Source of the DNA: Cinclus cinclus
Taxonomy: Eukaryota; Chordata; Aves; Passeriformes; Cinclidae
Assembly: GCF_963662255.1 (NCBI RefSeq)
Contig: NC_085059.1
Span: 4,313,034-4,377,033, forward strand
Length of the DNA stretch: 64,000 nt
Direction: 5' to 3'
The notes beneath the pieces are model-generated. The model had not been told where the DNA came from and made no database searches. It saw only the letters and a list, made by a program, of their open reading frames with translations. Below, piece by piece: positions 20,672 to 33,217 of this stretch (position 1 is its first letter; each line of letters begins with the position of its first letter). A program made the translations under genes and the position numbers.

Positions 20672-21528
20672 ATGAAATTAGACAATTCCAAAATTTTTCA
20701 TCTCAAACTTTTAGGGAACTTTGCAAAATTCAAAAAGAATTTGGCCGCAATAGTGAAATCTTTAAAGGGATGTTGAAAGCTACCCTACCATCCAATGAAT
20801 TAGTTCCAGCTGATCTTCGAGATCTTTTCAAGTGTTTCCTGAGCCCCTCAGAATTTGATATGTGGGAAAACATTTGGAAGAGATCTCTGAAGGGACTGCT
20901 AAAGGAACTTCTACAAAGTAGCCAAAATGCAGTAGACACAGATGGAAATCCCGTAACTCTAGAATATTTATGTGGGGAAGGGGAGTGGTCTAACCCTGAC
21001 GATCAAGTCCGAGTACTAACAAAATGGATTCTAACAAACATCTGTGAAGTAGCAGAAAAGGTTTTTAACCAGCTGCCTAGTTCAGAGACCACGGGTAGTT
21101 ATACTAATGTTAAACAGTTTACTTCTGAGCCCTTTTTACAGTTTGTTGATGGCCTTGGAGAACAGATCCAAAGACAAGTGCAGAATCCCTTAGCACAAGA
21201 GGAACTCATTTAGGAGTTGGCCCAGAGAAATGCTAATGAGGCCTGTCCAAGAGTGATCCTGGGCCTGCCTCCAATGCCACCACCTACTTTACCAGAGATT
21301 ATAGAGGCATGCACCAGGAACGCAGAGCTGTTCAGTGGGCCAGAAAGAAGGCTTGGACTACCAAACCCAAGAACTGCACCAGCCGTAACATCAGGAGTAA
21401 AGAAGCAGCCCATGACACCAGAACAGCTTCAGCACATCATCTGCTTCCACTGCAGAAACCCAGGACACTTCGCCAGAGACTGTCCACAAAGCCAACAGCA
21501 AAACAAACTCAACCAACAAAAAAACTAA
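20672..21528 (+). pseudogene. gag: ERV1 gag remnant (capsid and nucleocapsid parts)
   Basis: Gag normally encodes matrix, capsid and nucleocapsid. Here a short open frame from 20672 is followed, in another frame, by a capsid-like stretch from 20770. A major-homology-region-like segment (SEPFLQFVDGLGEQI) lies near 21123-21170. The frame is broken by TAG at 21211-21213, then continues in the same frame to 21528. A single CCHC zinc knuckle, CFHCRNPGHFARDC, is at 21442-21483. Most of matrix and the proline-rich middle are missing compared with the ERV2 gag at 35476, so this is an internally deleted gag as well as a broken one. Confidence 0.85.
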
Positions 21529-21529
21529 A

Positions 21530-22375
21530 TTTAAAGTGCGTACCCGCAACTGACAGAACTGCGCGCAAAGATATAAATGCAGCGGGCTCCACACTGGCAG
21601 AAGCCTCTCTCTTGACCGAAAAGGGGGAGGAAGGGAAACAGGGTGTGGGAATGCAAAATGAATGTTTGTTTAAAAAAGTTAAGCAGCCGCAAGGCCATTT
21701 TAGGCTTATAACTACCAAAGGTTTTCATTTCAGGTCTACTGACTGGACAGTCATTGCAGTGGACCTGCCAGACAACTTACAGGACGTGACGTTAAACCAC
21801 AGGGAACTGGACAGTGAGTATTTTGTTACTGGGGACACAGCACACCCACACCCCTGGAAATTGAGATAGCTCCCATGACCATCAAGGGAAACATAAGTAG
21901 CCTCATTCTCCTGGCAAGATGTCCCCAAACACCATTCTATTTGGCTGAAGGGCAAATCGTTGCCCAGGCAATTCCTATTCCAGCAGAGATCCCAGTAGAT
22001 GGAAAATCACCTGAAGTCTACTGGGCAGAAGTGGTGGGTGAGGACAAACCCTCTATGGCATGCAACCTGACCCGTGGATCAGATCATCTCCATGTGGAAG
22101 GGCTGCTTGACACAGGGGCAGATGTGACAATCATACCCGAAAGGATGTGGCCGTCACATTGGGACCTGCAACCCGTGGCAGGCAAAATCCAGGGTATAGG
22201 AGGGATAAAATTGGCAAAAGTCTCAAAAAGCATTGTGCAGATTGAGGGACCAGACGGAAAATTGGCCAGTGTCCGTCCATTTGTTACAGACTGCAAGTGC
22301 CCCCTATGGGGGAGAGACACCATGTCCCAGTGGGGGGTCAAATTAGTTATCCCTAAGACTCCCCAGGATTTTTAA
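21530..22375 (+). pseudogene. pro: ERV1 dUTPase-like remnant and protease
   Basis: The retroviral aspartic protease cleaves Gag and Gag-Pol. A dUTPase-like stretch is spread over two frames (to about 21869, then from 21875). The protease part has the active-site motif LLDTGADVT with the catalytic Asp codon at 22109-22111, and a C-terminal GRDTMSQWGV segment near the end. The stop codon overlaps the ATG that opens the next frame (TAATG at 22373-22377). Confidence 0.8.
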
Positions 22376-25124
22376 TGGCGGCCACTGTAGAGCGCCCTGC
22401 CCAAAAGTTAACATGGTTAAATGACACTCCAATTTGGGTACACCAGTGGCCGCTTAGCAAAGAAAAGCTTAAGGCGCTTGAAGAGCTCGTAGAGGAGCAA
22501 TTGGCAAAGGGCCACAGAGAAGAAACAACTAGCCCTTGGAATTCCCTGGTCTTTGTGATAAAGAAACCAGGGAAAGACAAGTGGCATCTTCTCCATGATC
22601 TCTGGGAGATAAACAAAGTAATTAAGGACATGGGGTCACTCCAGCCTGGGATGCCTTCTCCAAAAATGCTTCCCCAAAATTGGCAATTGGCTGCCCTGGA
22701 CATCAAGGACTGTTTCTTCCAAATTCCCCTCCACCCAAAGGATGCTCCGCGGTTTGCCTTTTCGGTACCCACCACTAATCGAGAAGCCCCAGGGAAGAGG
22801 TACCACTGGAAAGTCCTTCCCCAGGGAATGAAGTGCAGTCCCTCCATCTGCAAGTGGTATGTAGCCTCGTTGCTTTCCCCGGTGCGTGCTGAAAAGGGGG
22901 AGGCCATTATCCTACACTACATGGAAGATGTACTTGTGTGTGTTCCCCCAATGACACTATACTCCAAGACACACTTGACCTAGTGGTTAAAGTCTTAACC
23001 TCTGCTGGATTTCAATTGCAGGAGGACAAGGTCCAAAGGATGCCACTTTGGAGGTACCTGGGCTTGGAAATAACTGCGCGCACCATTGTGCCGCAAAGAT
23101 TGGCAATTAATAACAATCCAAAAACCCTAGCAGATCTCCATTCCTTGTGTGGGTCTTTGAACTGGGTCAGGCCCTGGCTAGGCCTCACCAATGAGGACCT
23201 AAGCCCCCTCCTCAATTTATTAAAGGGGGAGAGAGAGCTGGATTCTCCCAGAGAACTGACCCCAGAGGCAAAAACAGTCATAGAAAAAGCAGAAAAAGCT
23301 TTGGGCACAAGGCAAGCTCACCGGTATCACCCCGAGCTGCCCTTTAAATTTATTATCCTGGGAAAGCTGCCACACCTGCACGGTTTGATATTTCAGTGGA
23401 CCAAAGGGCAAAAAGATTCACGTTCAATCATAGAGTGGATTTTCCTTTCACGTGCAAGACCCAAAACCATCACTAAGCCACAAGAGCTAATAGCTCAGCT
23501 GATTTGTAAGGCAAGAGTAAGACTTTGTGAGCTGGCTGGTTGTGACTTTGCATGTATTCACCTCCCGGTCAAGCTTTCAAAGGAAGGAAAGAACTCTCCT
23601 GAGAAACTGACCAAAGAAATGTTTGAGCACCTGCTTCAGAGCAATGCCAACCTGCAGCTGTCCCTGGATAGCTACAGTGGACAAATATCAGTCCACGCCC
23701 CATCTCACAAGCTGTTCAATGAGGAATTCCACCTCATTCCTTGTGAAAAAAGGAGCCGTAGGCCACTCAAAGCTCTCACAGTGTTCACTGATGTGTCTGG
23801 AGCATCCCACAAGTCGGTGATGACTTGGAGAAATCCACAAACTCAAAATTGGGAAGCTGAGGTTGAGTTTGTGGAGGGTTCGCCCCAGATAGCAGAACTG
23901 GCCGCAGCTGTGAGAGCCTTTGAGAAGTTCTCGGAGCCAATTAACTTGGTAACCGACTCAGCCTATGTAGCTGGGGTGGTATCCAGAGCAAAGCAGGCAG
24001 TTCTCAAGGACATCGAGAACGAGCAGCTCTTCAGGTTGCTCTCCAGACTAATCTATTTGGTTTCGCATAGAGAGCACCTGTTCTATGTGATGCATGTAAG
24101 GTCACACACCGATCTGCCAGGTGAAATTGCAGAAGGGAATCATAAGGCAGACTCCCTTGCTGCCCCAGCTGAGAAAGCACGCCTCCCTGACAATTTTCCA
24201 ACAGGCAAAGCTGAGCCACCAGCAGTACCATCAAAATGTGCCAGGTCTGATCCGTCAGTTCCAGCTAACACGGAGTCAGGCTCGAGCCATTGTGGCCACC
24301 TGTCCCAGCTGCCAGCTCCAGGCCATGCCTTCGCTGGGTGTAGGGGTTAACCCCCGAGGCCTTGGCAGCTGTGAGGTGTGGCAGACAGACATCACACACA
24401 TACCCAGTTTTGGTCGCCTCAAATATGTACTTGTAAGCATTGATACATATTCGGGTGCAGTTGATGCCTCTGGCCACGCAGGAGAAAAGGCTGTGCATGC
24501 CAAACAACACCTAGTGCAAGCCTTTTCAGTGCTGGGGATCCCTAGGGAAATCAAAATGGACAATGGCCCAGCGTACACATCCAAGGAGTTCCTAGAGTTT
24601 GTTCAGCAGTGGGGAGTGGAACATAAAACTGGCATCCCCCACTCCCTCACATCCAAGGTGTGATCGAGCGTGCCCACCAGACGCTCAAACAGGTCCTGGC
24701 TAGACAGAGTAGTTCAACTTTGTGGATGTCTCCACAGCAAAAGCTCTGTAAAGCCATGTTTACTATCCATTTTCTAAACTGTTCTTTTGAAAATATGAGT
24801 CCACCTGTGGTTCGTCACTTTAACAGTGGCAGTCAATTCAAACTGTCCCAGCATCCACCAGTTTTGATTAGGGACCCAGAAACATGGGAAACCAAAGGTC
24901 CCTATGAGCTTGTTACCTGGGGGTGTGGTTATGCATGTGTATCCACCCCCTCAGGTTCCAGGTGGATCCCCCACAAGTGGGTGAAACCTTTTGTCCCCAA
25001 ACATCCAGCTCCAGCAGAAGGGGATGACAAGCAAGTTTCAATTGCTTCAAACAGAAGACGCCGCCGAGAAGAAAACATCTCCTTGGAATGTGATTTTAAC
25101 TCTAGCAAGGACACAAACCTTTAA
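22375..25124 (+). pseudogene. pol: ERV1 pol remnant (reverse transcriptase, RNase H, integrase)
   Basis: Reverse transcriptase occupies the first part (LDIKDCFFQIPL near 22697). Its catalytic box reads YMED at 22918-22929, so the first of the two paired Asp residues is Glu. Frame breaks occur near 22940-22983 (into RNase H), near 24165 (into integrase) and near 24655 (before the last catalytic residue). RNase H has FTDVSG at about 23784, where a glycine is expected after Asp. Integrase keeps an HHCC-like zinc region, Asp codons at 24388 and 24559, and Glu at 24666, in different frames. The end at 25124 is followed by about 130 bp with no env. Confidence 0.88.
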
Positions 25125-25254
25125 TATGCTTTAAAAATGTTTACTTTTCCCTTTTAGAAAAAACCTAACTCCCACTCATCCCAGTGATGAACCTTATCCA
25201 ATATTGCGATATCCTGAATCGGAATGAAACCGATGCCTTTCTCGTAACTTATTA

Positions 25255-25271
25255 AACAAAAAATGGGGAGA
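25255..25271 (+). other. ERV1 polypurine tract
   Basis: Purine-rich AAAAAATGGGGAGA directly before the 3' LTR, the site that primes plus-strand DNA synthesis. Confidence 0.75.
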
Positions 25272-25633
25272 TGTTGTAATGCACATTTATGGTTTTGTGT
25301 TGCACTGAGGATGGTTTGTTCTGTTTCCCCGTGGGTTTGAATCCTGGTTGCCGCCTTCCCTTAACCCCTCCCTTTCCCCTGGCCAACCCTGAGTGGCTGT
25401 GACCTGGGGTTCCTCCGCCCTTGAGTTGGGAGTGAAAATACCCGGCTATCTCCCCATTTCCCATGCTATCTCTCTTCTCCCTGCAACCCCTCAGGACAAA
25501 AAACTTGGATCATCTCGGGAAACAGAGCCTCCTCTAATTTTTGAGCTTTGTCCTTGTCAGATACAAGATCCCCCATCTCTTCGACCACGAGCTAGCCGAG
25601 GCAGGTCAGAGGGACCAGGGGGAAGATCCGACA
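25272..25633 (+). repeat. ERV1 3' LTR (362 bp)
   Basis: Starts TGTTGTAATG, ends GATCCGACA. The hexamer corresponding to AATAAA in the 5' LTR reads AAAAAA here, so the functional poly(A) signal of the provirus is lost in this LTR. Confidence 0.9.
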
Positions 25634-25650
25634 ATATCCCACTCCTGCGA

Positions 25651-26165
25651 CAGGGCTCTTCTTTCAGCACTGCTGAGCTCCTCACGCAGCATTGAAGTCT
25701 CAGGAAGAGACAAGAATTGAGTGCACCAGGGAAGCTGGCCTCCAAGAAAAGGCATCAATCCCACGGCCCACCCAAGCCAACGGCCTGCATGTCTGTACCT
25801 TCTCCTCCTTCTCTCTTCTCTGCTGTCACTTTGCCCCTTCTCTCTGTCCGGGAGCTTGGCCTCTCAGACAAATAAAACATGTGCATCCACACCTAGGCAC
25901 GGCATAGATGTCTTACACAACTGTCCCTTCTTCCCCGACAGCTGCAAATCCTACAGCTGCCAGACCTCATCCCTTGCTCCTAGAAAGGGAGACAAGACTT
26001 TCCATTCTAATCCATTGCCCAGCCCTAAGTCAACGACACAGTCAGTAGAAATAGCTGTGAAATCCCCGGCAGGAACCTGCCAGAAGAGCTACAGCTGTGG
26101 AGGGGGAAGCAGCAAACTCCCACCCCCAACACTGCTTTGGACTCCTTACCAGCTAAAACATATCC
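25651..26165 (+). repeat. Right copy of the local duplication flanking ERV1
   Basis: After the right target duplication the unit continues for only 11 bp (25640-25650) and then jumps back by about 0.5 kb. The junction shares the three bases GAC with both parental sequences. Confidence 0.85.
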
Positions 26166-26214
26166 CACTCCTGGGATTTTTTTCCATTTTTTGTTAACCA
26201 CAACTACCATCAAT

Positions 26215-26465
26215 TTAAATCCATTGAAAACAAGATCACAGGAGGGGTTGCGTGGAAAGGAACCTTCAATCCCACCCAGTGCAAGCTTTGCCATGGCAGG
26301 GACACCTGCCACTGTCCCACGCTGCTCCAGCCTGGCCTTGGGCACTGCCAGGGATCCAGGGGCAGCCACAGCTGCTCTGGGCACCCTGTGCCAGCCCTGC
26401 CCATCCTGCCAGGGAACACTTGCTGACCCATATCCCATCTGAAGCTGCTCCCAGTGCCAACAGGT
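26215..26465 (-). mobile_element. CR1 LINE 3' end, minus strand, unit 5
   Basis: Same insertion as at 4735-4985. Confidence 0.75.
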
Positions 26466-28111
26466 GTCACTGCATGGCCTTGGGATGATGGATCAAGAGA
26501 AAGCCCCAAACTTTGAGCAGAGCTCCCAGTGCCTGTGCTGGGGATGTGCCACCCACCTGCCCCTCAAGCACTCAGCTGCCTCGCAGCCAGATGGAGTGTC
26601 CAACGGGTAAAGTACTCCCAGAGGATCAAACCCTGGTCACTGCACCAATGACAAGGTCTTTATTGGGAAAAGAAATGTCGAAGCACAGCGACATTTCTTT
26701 TCCAAGCAGGAGACGCTGATCCTGTGCCGGCAGCGCAGGGATGCTGTTATTGCTGGTCCTCATTTCATGCCTTTATCAGCTGCAGGGGCACCAGGACAGG
26801 CTGTGGTCTCCCAGGGCAGCTCTGAGTGACACTGCTGTCCCCACCAGCTGTCCCCAGCCCTGGGTGCTGCCACGTGCCCCAGCCTCTGCAGCCCAAAGCA
26901 CCTGGAGATCCCCCTGAGCATCAGCGATCAGGGCCGCTGCAATCAGCCTGCTGACCCAAAACCTCAAGTGCTGCCACAAGAAAAGCAGCTGATTCATTGA
27001 TACCTCGGAATTTCATGTCTCAATGCAAGGACAGGAAGCACCCCTATGCCACCAAATCGTTGCTAAGGGCTTGCAAGCCTCAACGCGGAGATTTCAGCGT
27101 TGGACACGCAGTCAGGGCAAGGGTAAATCCACACAGAAATGACTCAGAAATTCCAAAACATACATCATGTTGGTCTTGACGCCTTTCTTGTTGGCTCAAG
27201 GGCTGTTTCCGTGGGCCACGCTTGCACAGAAAGAAAGGAAGTGCAGCTGCTGAGGAACATCTCCATGCCCTCAGCAGGTTTTGGTGCCTTTGCTGCAGGG
27301 CCGCTCCTGTCAGAGCCCCCTCTCTGCTGCTGACACCTTTGCTCTTGGGGACACCAGCCCAGGAACACCAGCAGGGCCCAGGGTTGGCTCAGGGGGACCC
27401 CCCTGTGCACAGGGACTCCCAGCCCCGTGGCTGTGCCAGCACCCCCAGAAACACCAAGATCTGGCAGCACTTTGCTCCGCTGCTCTTTCCGCACACGGAA
27501 CCATCTCCTTCCTTTGCCATCCCAGGAAAATTCAACCTCTACCTCAGCCAAAGATCATTTCCTACACATGGCTGATCAGAAATGTTCTTCTGCACTTCCT
27601 CCACCAAAACCACCCCCGCATGCCCACAAGACATTCCAGGGCCATCGGGAAACCCTCCACAAACACTGCGCAGGCACCCAGGACCACGGGCTTTCCATCT
27701 CTGCCATTCAGGCTCCCTGTGCTGCTCCTGTTCATTTTCTCCTCCTCTCTCCATAACTTTGGGAACCACAGAGCTCCCAGGCTTTGGCAATTCCCAAGGC
27801 CACTGCCATCCTTGACTTCTTGGACACCCCCAGGGCTGTGGACAGACACCCCTGTGTTTTCCCGCAGAAGATGTTAAGAGCCAACAGGAAGTCACAAAGT
27901 TACTGACGCTGCTAGATCACCTCCCCAAAAGAAAAAGCTGAAAAAGCTGTGGCTGCTGAGGAAGGGGAGGTGAAGCTTGTGTGGCAAGCTCAGAGCATAT
28001 TCACAGTGAATGAAAGGTGGAAGAGGGAGGGTGACTCTTCCTCAGGAAGTCTACTGATGGGACAAGGGGGAATGGGATCAAACGGAAAGAGAGTTGGAAG
28101 AGATTTGATGC

Positions 28112-28305
28112 TGGAAAGAAGTTCTTTAATCTGAGGCTGCTTGTCCCTGACACAGGGAGCTGTGCACATGTGGGTGCCCCATCCCCAGCAACATCCAAGG
28201 CCACATTGGACAGGGTTGAAGTGCTGGGAGCTTGCTCAGGTTGGAACCAGATGATTTTTAGGGTCTCTTCCAAGCCAAACCACTCAAGGATTGGATGGTT
28301 CTATG
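28112..28305 (+). mobile_element. CR1 LINE 3' end, plus strand, unit 5
   Basis: Same insertion as at 1890-2083, with the GGATTGGATGG variant shared with unit 3. Confidence 0.8.
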
Positions 28306-28470
28306 GCGTCCATCTCCAAGAGAGGAGTGGCCCTGAAGCTTCTGTGACATCACAGGGCCCAGAGTGCTCCAGGTGGAAGGTCCAGGGCCTGGAGACCAGC
28401 ACAACAGACAGTTCACCTGCTGCCAGCACTCAGTTCTCCCCCACTCTTCGCTCTCTGCCACGGTGCCAAG

Positions 28471-28995
28471 ATGTTCCTGCTGCCAGTACTCGCTTGTCCC
28501 CCGCTCTTCGTTCTCTGCCTTGGTGCTGAGCTGCTCCTGCTGCCGGGACTTTTCCTGCACTTCTACTGGAGCATCAACACCAACAGCATGAGCGCTCCTG
28601 TCCCAGTGGAGGTACAGTGCCATCCCAGGGAGGGGGGCAGCCCGGACTGCCAGGGCAGGCTGCAGCCCTGTGGGGATGGATGCTGGGGACAGGGACCCCA
28701 AGTGACATTGTGCTGTCTCATGCAGACTGCCAGAGACACCATTGAGGATATGGAGGTGGATGAGCAGGATGACACCGAGCCCATGGAAGTGGATGAATAT
28801 GATGAGACTGAGCCCATGGAAGTGGATGAGCAGGATGACACCGAGCCCATGGAAGTGGACGAATATGATGAGACTGAGCCCATGGAAGTGGATGAGCAGG
28901 ATGACACCGAGCCCATGGAAGTGGATGAATATGATGAGACTGAGCCCATGGACGTCGATGAGAAGGACCAGGAAGAGCCCGTGATCCTGGCATGA
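28471..28995 (+). CDS. Acidic-repeat protein gene, copy 5 (174 aa)
   Basis: Predicted intron 28612-28725. FYWS form with NTNSMS. The segment after the repeats reads DEKDQEEP, a Lys-to-Gln change seen only here. Poly(A) signal 29412-29417. Confidence 0.65.
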   Translation: MFLLPVLACPPLFVLCLGAELLLLPGLFLHFYWSINTNSMSAPVPVEVQCHPREGGSPDCQGRLQPCGDGCWGQGPQVTLCCLMQTARDTIEDMEVDEQDDTEPMEVDEYDETEPMEVDEQDDTEPMEVDEYDETEPMEVDEQDDTEPMEVDEYDETEPMDVDEKDQEEPVILA

Positions 28996-30961
28996 GGATG
29001 GAGCCCCAGGAGCAGGACAACCTGATGCTCCCCTGCCCTGCCCACAGGCAGTGCCCAGCATGGGGCGGGGCTGGCTGGCTCTCCTCAGAGACATGGTGCT
29101 CAAGGAAGTCCTGCTCTGCTGCTTCCTTCCTTCCTTCCTTCCTTCCTTCCCTCCCAGACTGACAGGGATAATGGGCATCGATAGGGCCCCACTGTAAATA
29201 TGTTCAGCATGTTCGAGGCTTTTTTTTATAGGAACAATTTGAAGATTGTTAGCCTAAAGTTCCCAGAATGTTAATCTATAGCTTCTAGATTTTTACAGTA
29301 TAGGTCCCAGATTGTTACCAGTATAGTCTTCCTTGTAAATATGTTCTAGAGATTGTTGTTGTTGTTGTTAGAAGGAAACATGTTCTTCAAATGTTTGGCT
29401 GAACTTTGTTCAATAAATACTATTTCTTATTAAAACCTCGCCTCTCTTTGCAATTCCTTTGGGCCACGTTTGCACAGTGCTGGTTTCCACTTGCTCATGG
29501 TTCCTGGGGCTGCAGGTCCCTGGGGGTGCTGGCACAGCCAGCCCTGGCTGGGGGTCCCTGTGCAGGGGGGTCCCACTGAGCCAGCACTGCTGTTCCTGGG
29601 GCACAGCAGTGTCCCCGAGGGCAAAGCTGTCACCAGCAGAGAGGGAGCTCTGACAGCAGCAGGCCCTGCAGCAAGGCTACCAAAGCAAAGGAAACCTCCT
29701 GACACCCTTCCTGCTGCGGCCACAGGGACTCCTGGGCAGGAGCCAGCATCAGGCACAGGGATGCAACATCCACCTCCATGCTCTGAAGGTCTCAACAGCC
29801 TTGGCAAGTCTGGGACCTGCACCCGGGCTGCTGCAGGGGCTGATGTTTAAGGCTTGCAGCCTCCAAAGCCTCTGGGCTTTGCTTCCCCCGCTGCCTTCCA
29901 TTGCCCTGTGCCCAGGATCCTCACCCTGCCCGTGTTCCTGCTGCTGCCAGCAGCCCCCAGAGCCCCTCACTCCCGGAGCATCCCCATCACAGGGGGCACT
30001 GGCAAATCCCACACGCTTCGCAAAGCAAACTCCCCCACAGTAACCAAACCACTCTTTGGTCAGAGGGTGCCAAGGGGAAGCTCAGCACCAGCTGCCGTTT
30101 AAAGCATGCTTTCAAAAGTGGGTTCAGGCACTCTGGCAGTACCTGCTGCGCAGCTGTCTGTGGGGACACAGCACTGGCTCAGGCCAGCCCTCAGCCCCTC
30201 ACAGCTCATGCCAAGGGCCCAGCTCACAAAGCAGTTTCACACCACTTGCTACAGCTATTTCAAAGGCCTAAATGTCATTGGCAGGAGCCATTTAGTTGCC
30301 AACTCAGTGTCCGTGTCCTGGCAGGAGAAGCCACCAAGGGGCCTCTGCATGTGCACTCAGGGCACTTCCACTGCCATCCCAAAGGGATCGCAAAGGACAG
30401 GGCTCTTCTTTCAGCACTGCTGAGCTCCTCACGCAGCATTGAAGTCTCAGGAAGAGACAAGAATTGAGTGCACCAGGGAAGCTGGCCTCCAAGAAAAGGC
30501 ATCAATCCCACGGCCCACCCAAGCCAACGGCCTGCATGTCTGTACCTTCTCCTCCTTCTCTCTTCTCTGCTGTCACTTTGCCCCTTCTCTCTGTCCGGGA
30601 GCTTGGCCTCTCAGACAAATAAAAGATGTGCATCCTCACGTAGGCACGGCATAGATGTCTTACACAACTGTCCCTTCTTCCCCGACAGCTGCAAATCCTA
30701 CAGCTGCCAGACCTCATCCCTTGCTCCTAGAAAGGGAGACAAGACTTTCCATTCTAATCCATTGCCCAGCCCTAAGTCAACGACACAGTCAGTAGAAATA
30801 GCTGTGAAATCCCCGGCAGGAACCTGCCAGAAGAGCTACAGCTGTGGAGGGGGAAGCAGCAAACAACAACCCCCAACACTGCTTTGGACTCCTTACCAGC
30901 TAAAACATATCCCACTCCTGCGACTTTTTTCCATTTTTTGTTAACCACAACTACCATCAAT

Positions 30962-31212
30962 TTAAATCCATTGAAAACAAGATCACAGGAGGGGTTGCGT
31001 GGAAAGGAACCTTCAATCCCACCCAGTGCAAGCTTTGCCATGGCAGGGACACCTGCCACTGTCCCACGCTGCTCCAGCCTGGCCTTGGGCACTGCCAGGG
31101 ATCCAGGGGCAGCCACAGCTGCTCCGGGCACCCTGTGCCAGCCCTGCCCATCCTGCCAGGGAACACTTCCTGACCCATATCCCATCTGAAGCTGCTCCCA
31201 GTGCCAACAGGT
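30962..31212 (-). mobile_element. CR1 LINE 3' end, minus strand, unit 6
   Basis: Same insertion as at 4735-4985. Confidence 0.75.
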
Positions 31213-32858
31213 GTCACTGCATGGCCTTGGGATGATGGATCAAGAGAAAGCCCCAAACTTTGAGCAGAGTTCCCAGTGCCTGTGCTGGGGACGTGCCAAC
31301 CACCTGCCCCTCAAGCACTCAGCTGCCTCGCAGCCAGATGGAGTGTCCAACGGGTAAAGTACTCCCAGAGGATCAAACCCTGGTCACTGCACCAATGACA
31401 AGGTCTTTATTGGGAAAAGAAATGTCGAAGCACAGCGACATTTCTTTTCCAAGCAGGAGACGCTGATCCTGTGCCGGCAGCGCAGGGATGCGGTGATTGC
31501 TGGTCCTCATTTCATGCCTTTATCAGCTGCAGGGGCACCAGGACAGGCTGTGGTCTCCCAGGGCAGCTCTGAGTGACACTGCTGTCCCCACCAGCTGTCC
31601 CCAGCCCTGGGTGCTGCCACGTGCCCCAGCCTCTGCAGCCCAAAGCACCTGGAGATCCCCCCGAGCATCAGCGATCGGGGCCGCTGCAATCAGCCTGCTG
31701 ACCCAAAACCTCAAGTGCTGCCACAAGAAAAGCAGCTGATTCATTGATACCTCGGAATTTCATGTCTCAATGCAAGGACAGGAAGCACCCCTATGCCACC
31801 AAATCATTGCTAAGGGCTTGCAAGCCTCAACGCGGAGATTTCAGCGTTGGACACGCAGTCAGGGCAAGGGTAAATCCACACAGAAATGACTCAGAAATTC
31901 CAAAACACACATCATGTTGGTCTTGACGCCTTTCTTGTTGGCTCAAGGGCTGTTTCCGTGGGCCACGCTTGCACAGAAAGAAAGGAAGTGCAGCTGCTGA
32001 GGAACATCTCCATGCCCTCAGCAGGTTTTGGTGCCTTTGCTGCAGGGCCGCTCCTGTCACAGCCCCCTCTCTGCTGCTGGCACCTTTGCTCTTGGGGACA
32101 CCAGCCCAGGAACACCAGCAGGGCCCAGGGTTGGGTCACGGGGACCCCCCTGTGCACAGGGACTCCCAGCCCCGTGGCTGTGCCAGCACCCCCAGAAACA
32201 CCAAGATCTGGCAGCACTTTGCTCCGCTGCTCTTTCCGCACACGGACCCATCTCCTTCCTTTGCCATCCCAGGAAAATTGAACCTCTACCTCAGCCAAAG
32301 ATCATTTCCTACACATGGCTGATCAGAAATGTTCTTCTGCACTTCCTCCACCAAAACCACCCCCGCATGCCCACAAGACATTCCAGGGCCATCGGGAAAC
32401 CCTCCACAAACACTGCGCAGGCACCCAGGACCACGGGCTTTCCATCTCTGCCATTCAGGCTCCCTGCGCTGCTCCTGGTCATTTTCTCCTCCTCTCTCCA
32501 TAACTTTGGGAACCACAGAGCTCCCAGGCTTTGCCAATTCCCAAGGCCATTGCCATCCTTGACTTCTTGGACACCCCCAGGGCTGTGGACAGACACCCCT
32601 GTGTTTTCCCGCAGAAGATGTTAAGAGCCAACAGGAAGTCACAAAGTTACGGAGGCTGCTAGATCACCTCCCCAAAAGAAAAAGCTGAAAAAGCTGTGGC
32701 TGCTGAGGAAGGGGAGGTGAAGCTTGTGTGGCAAGCTCAGAGCATATTCACAGTGAATGAAAGGTGGAAGAGGGAGGGTGACTCTTCCTCAGGAAGTCTA
32801 CTGATGGGACAAGGGGGAATGGGATCAAACGGAAAGACAGTTGGAAGAGATTTGATGC

Positions 32859-33052
32859 TGGAAAGAAGTTCTTTAATCTGAGGCTGCTTGTCCCTGACAC
32901 AGGGAGCTGTGCACATGTGGGTGCCCCATCCCCAGCAACATCCAAGGCCACATTGGACAGGGTTGAAGTGCTGGGAGCTTGCTCAGGTTGGAACCAGATG
33001 ATTTTTAGGGTCTCTTCCAAGCCAAACCACTCAAGGATTTCATGGTTCTATG
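32859..33052 (+). mobile_element. CR1 LINE 3' end, plus strand, unit 6
   Basis: Same insertion as at 1890-2083. Confidence 0.8.
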
Positions 33053-33217
33053 GCGTCCATCTCCAAGAGAGGAGTGGCCCTGAAGCTTCTGTGACATCAC
33101 AGGGCCCAGAGTGCTCCAGGTGGAAGGTCCAGGGCCTGGAGACCAGCACAACAGACAGTTCACCTGCTGCCAGCCCTCAGTTCTCCCCCACTCTTCGCTC
33201 TCTGCCACGGTGCCAAG

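Larger units (their letters stand above)
19891..25633 (+). mobile_element. ERV1: env-less betaretrovirus-like provirus
   Basis: A 5743-bp provirus with two LTRs starting TG and ending CA, a primer-binding site, remnants of gag, a dUTPase/protease region and pol, a polypurine tract, and no env between the pol end (25124) and the 3' LTR. The 6-bp target duplication is perfect. LTRs differ at roughly one position in nine plus several indels, so the insertion is old. Multiple frame shifts and a stop codon make it non-coding as it stands. Confidence 0.93.
15195..26222 (+). repeat. Tandem array unit 4, interrupted by ERV1
   Basis: Unit sequence runs 15195-19890, then ERV1, then 25634-26222. The right part repeats about 0.5 kb already present to the left of ERV1, because after 25650 the sequence jumps back to the phase of 19370. 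The short TTCC tract is at 18099-18123. Confidence 0.93.
26223..30969 (+). repeat. Tandem array unit 5 (4747 bp)
   Basis: Uninterrupted unit. Its TTCC tract is short (29123-29155). A deletion of a few bases near 30160 (CAGCTGTCTGTGG in place of CAGCTGAGGCTGTGG) distinguishes it. Confidence 0.95.

Noticed and set aside
25125..25271. Possible env remnant in ERV1
   Set aside because: Only about 130 bp separate the pol end from the polypurine tract, with no hydrophobic or cysteine pattern typical of env.
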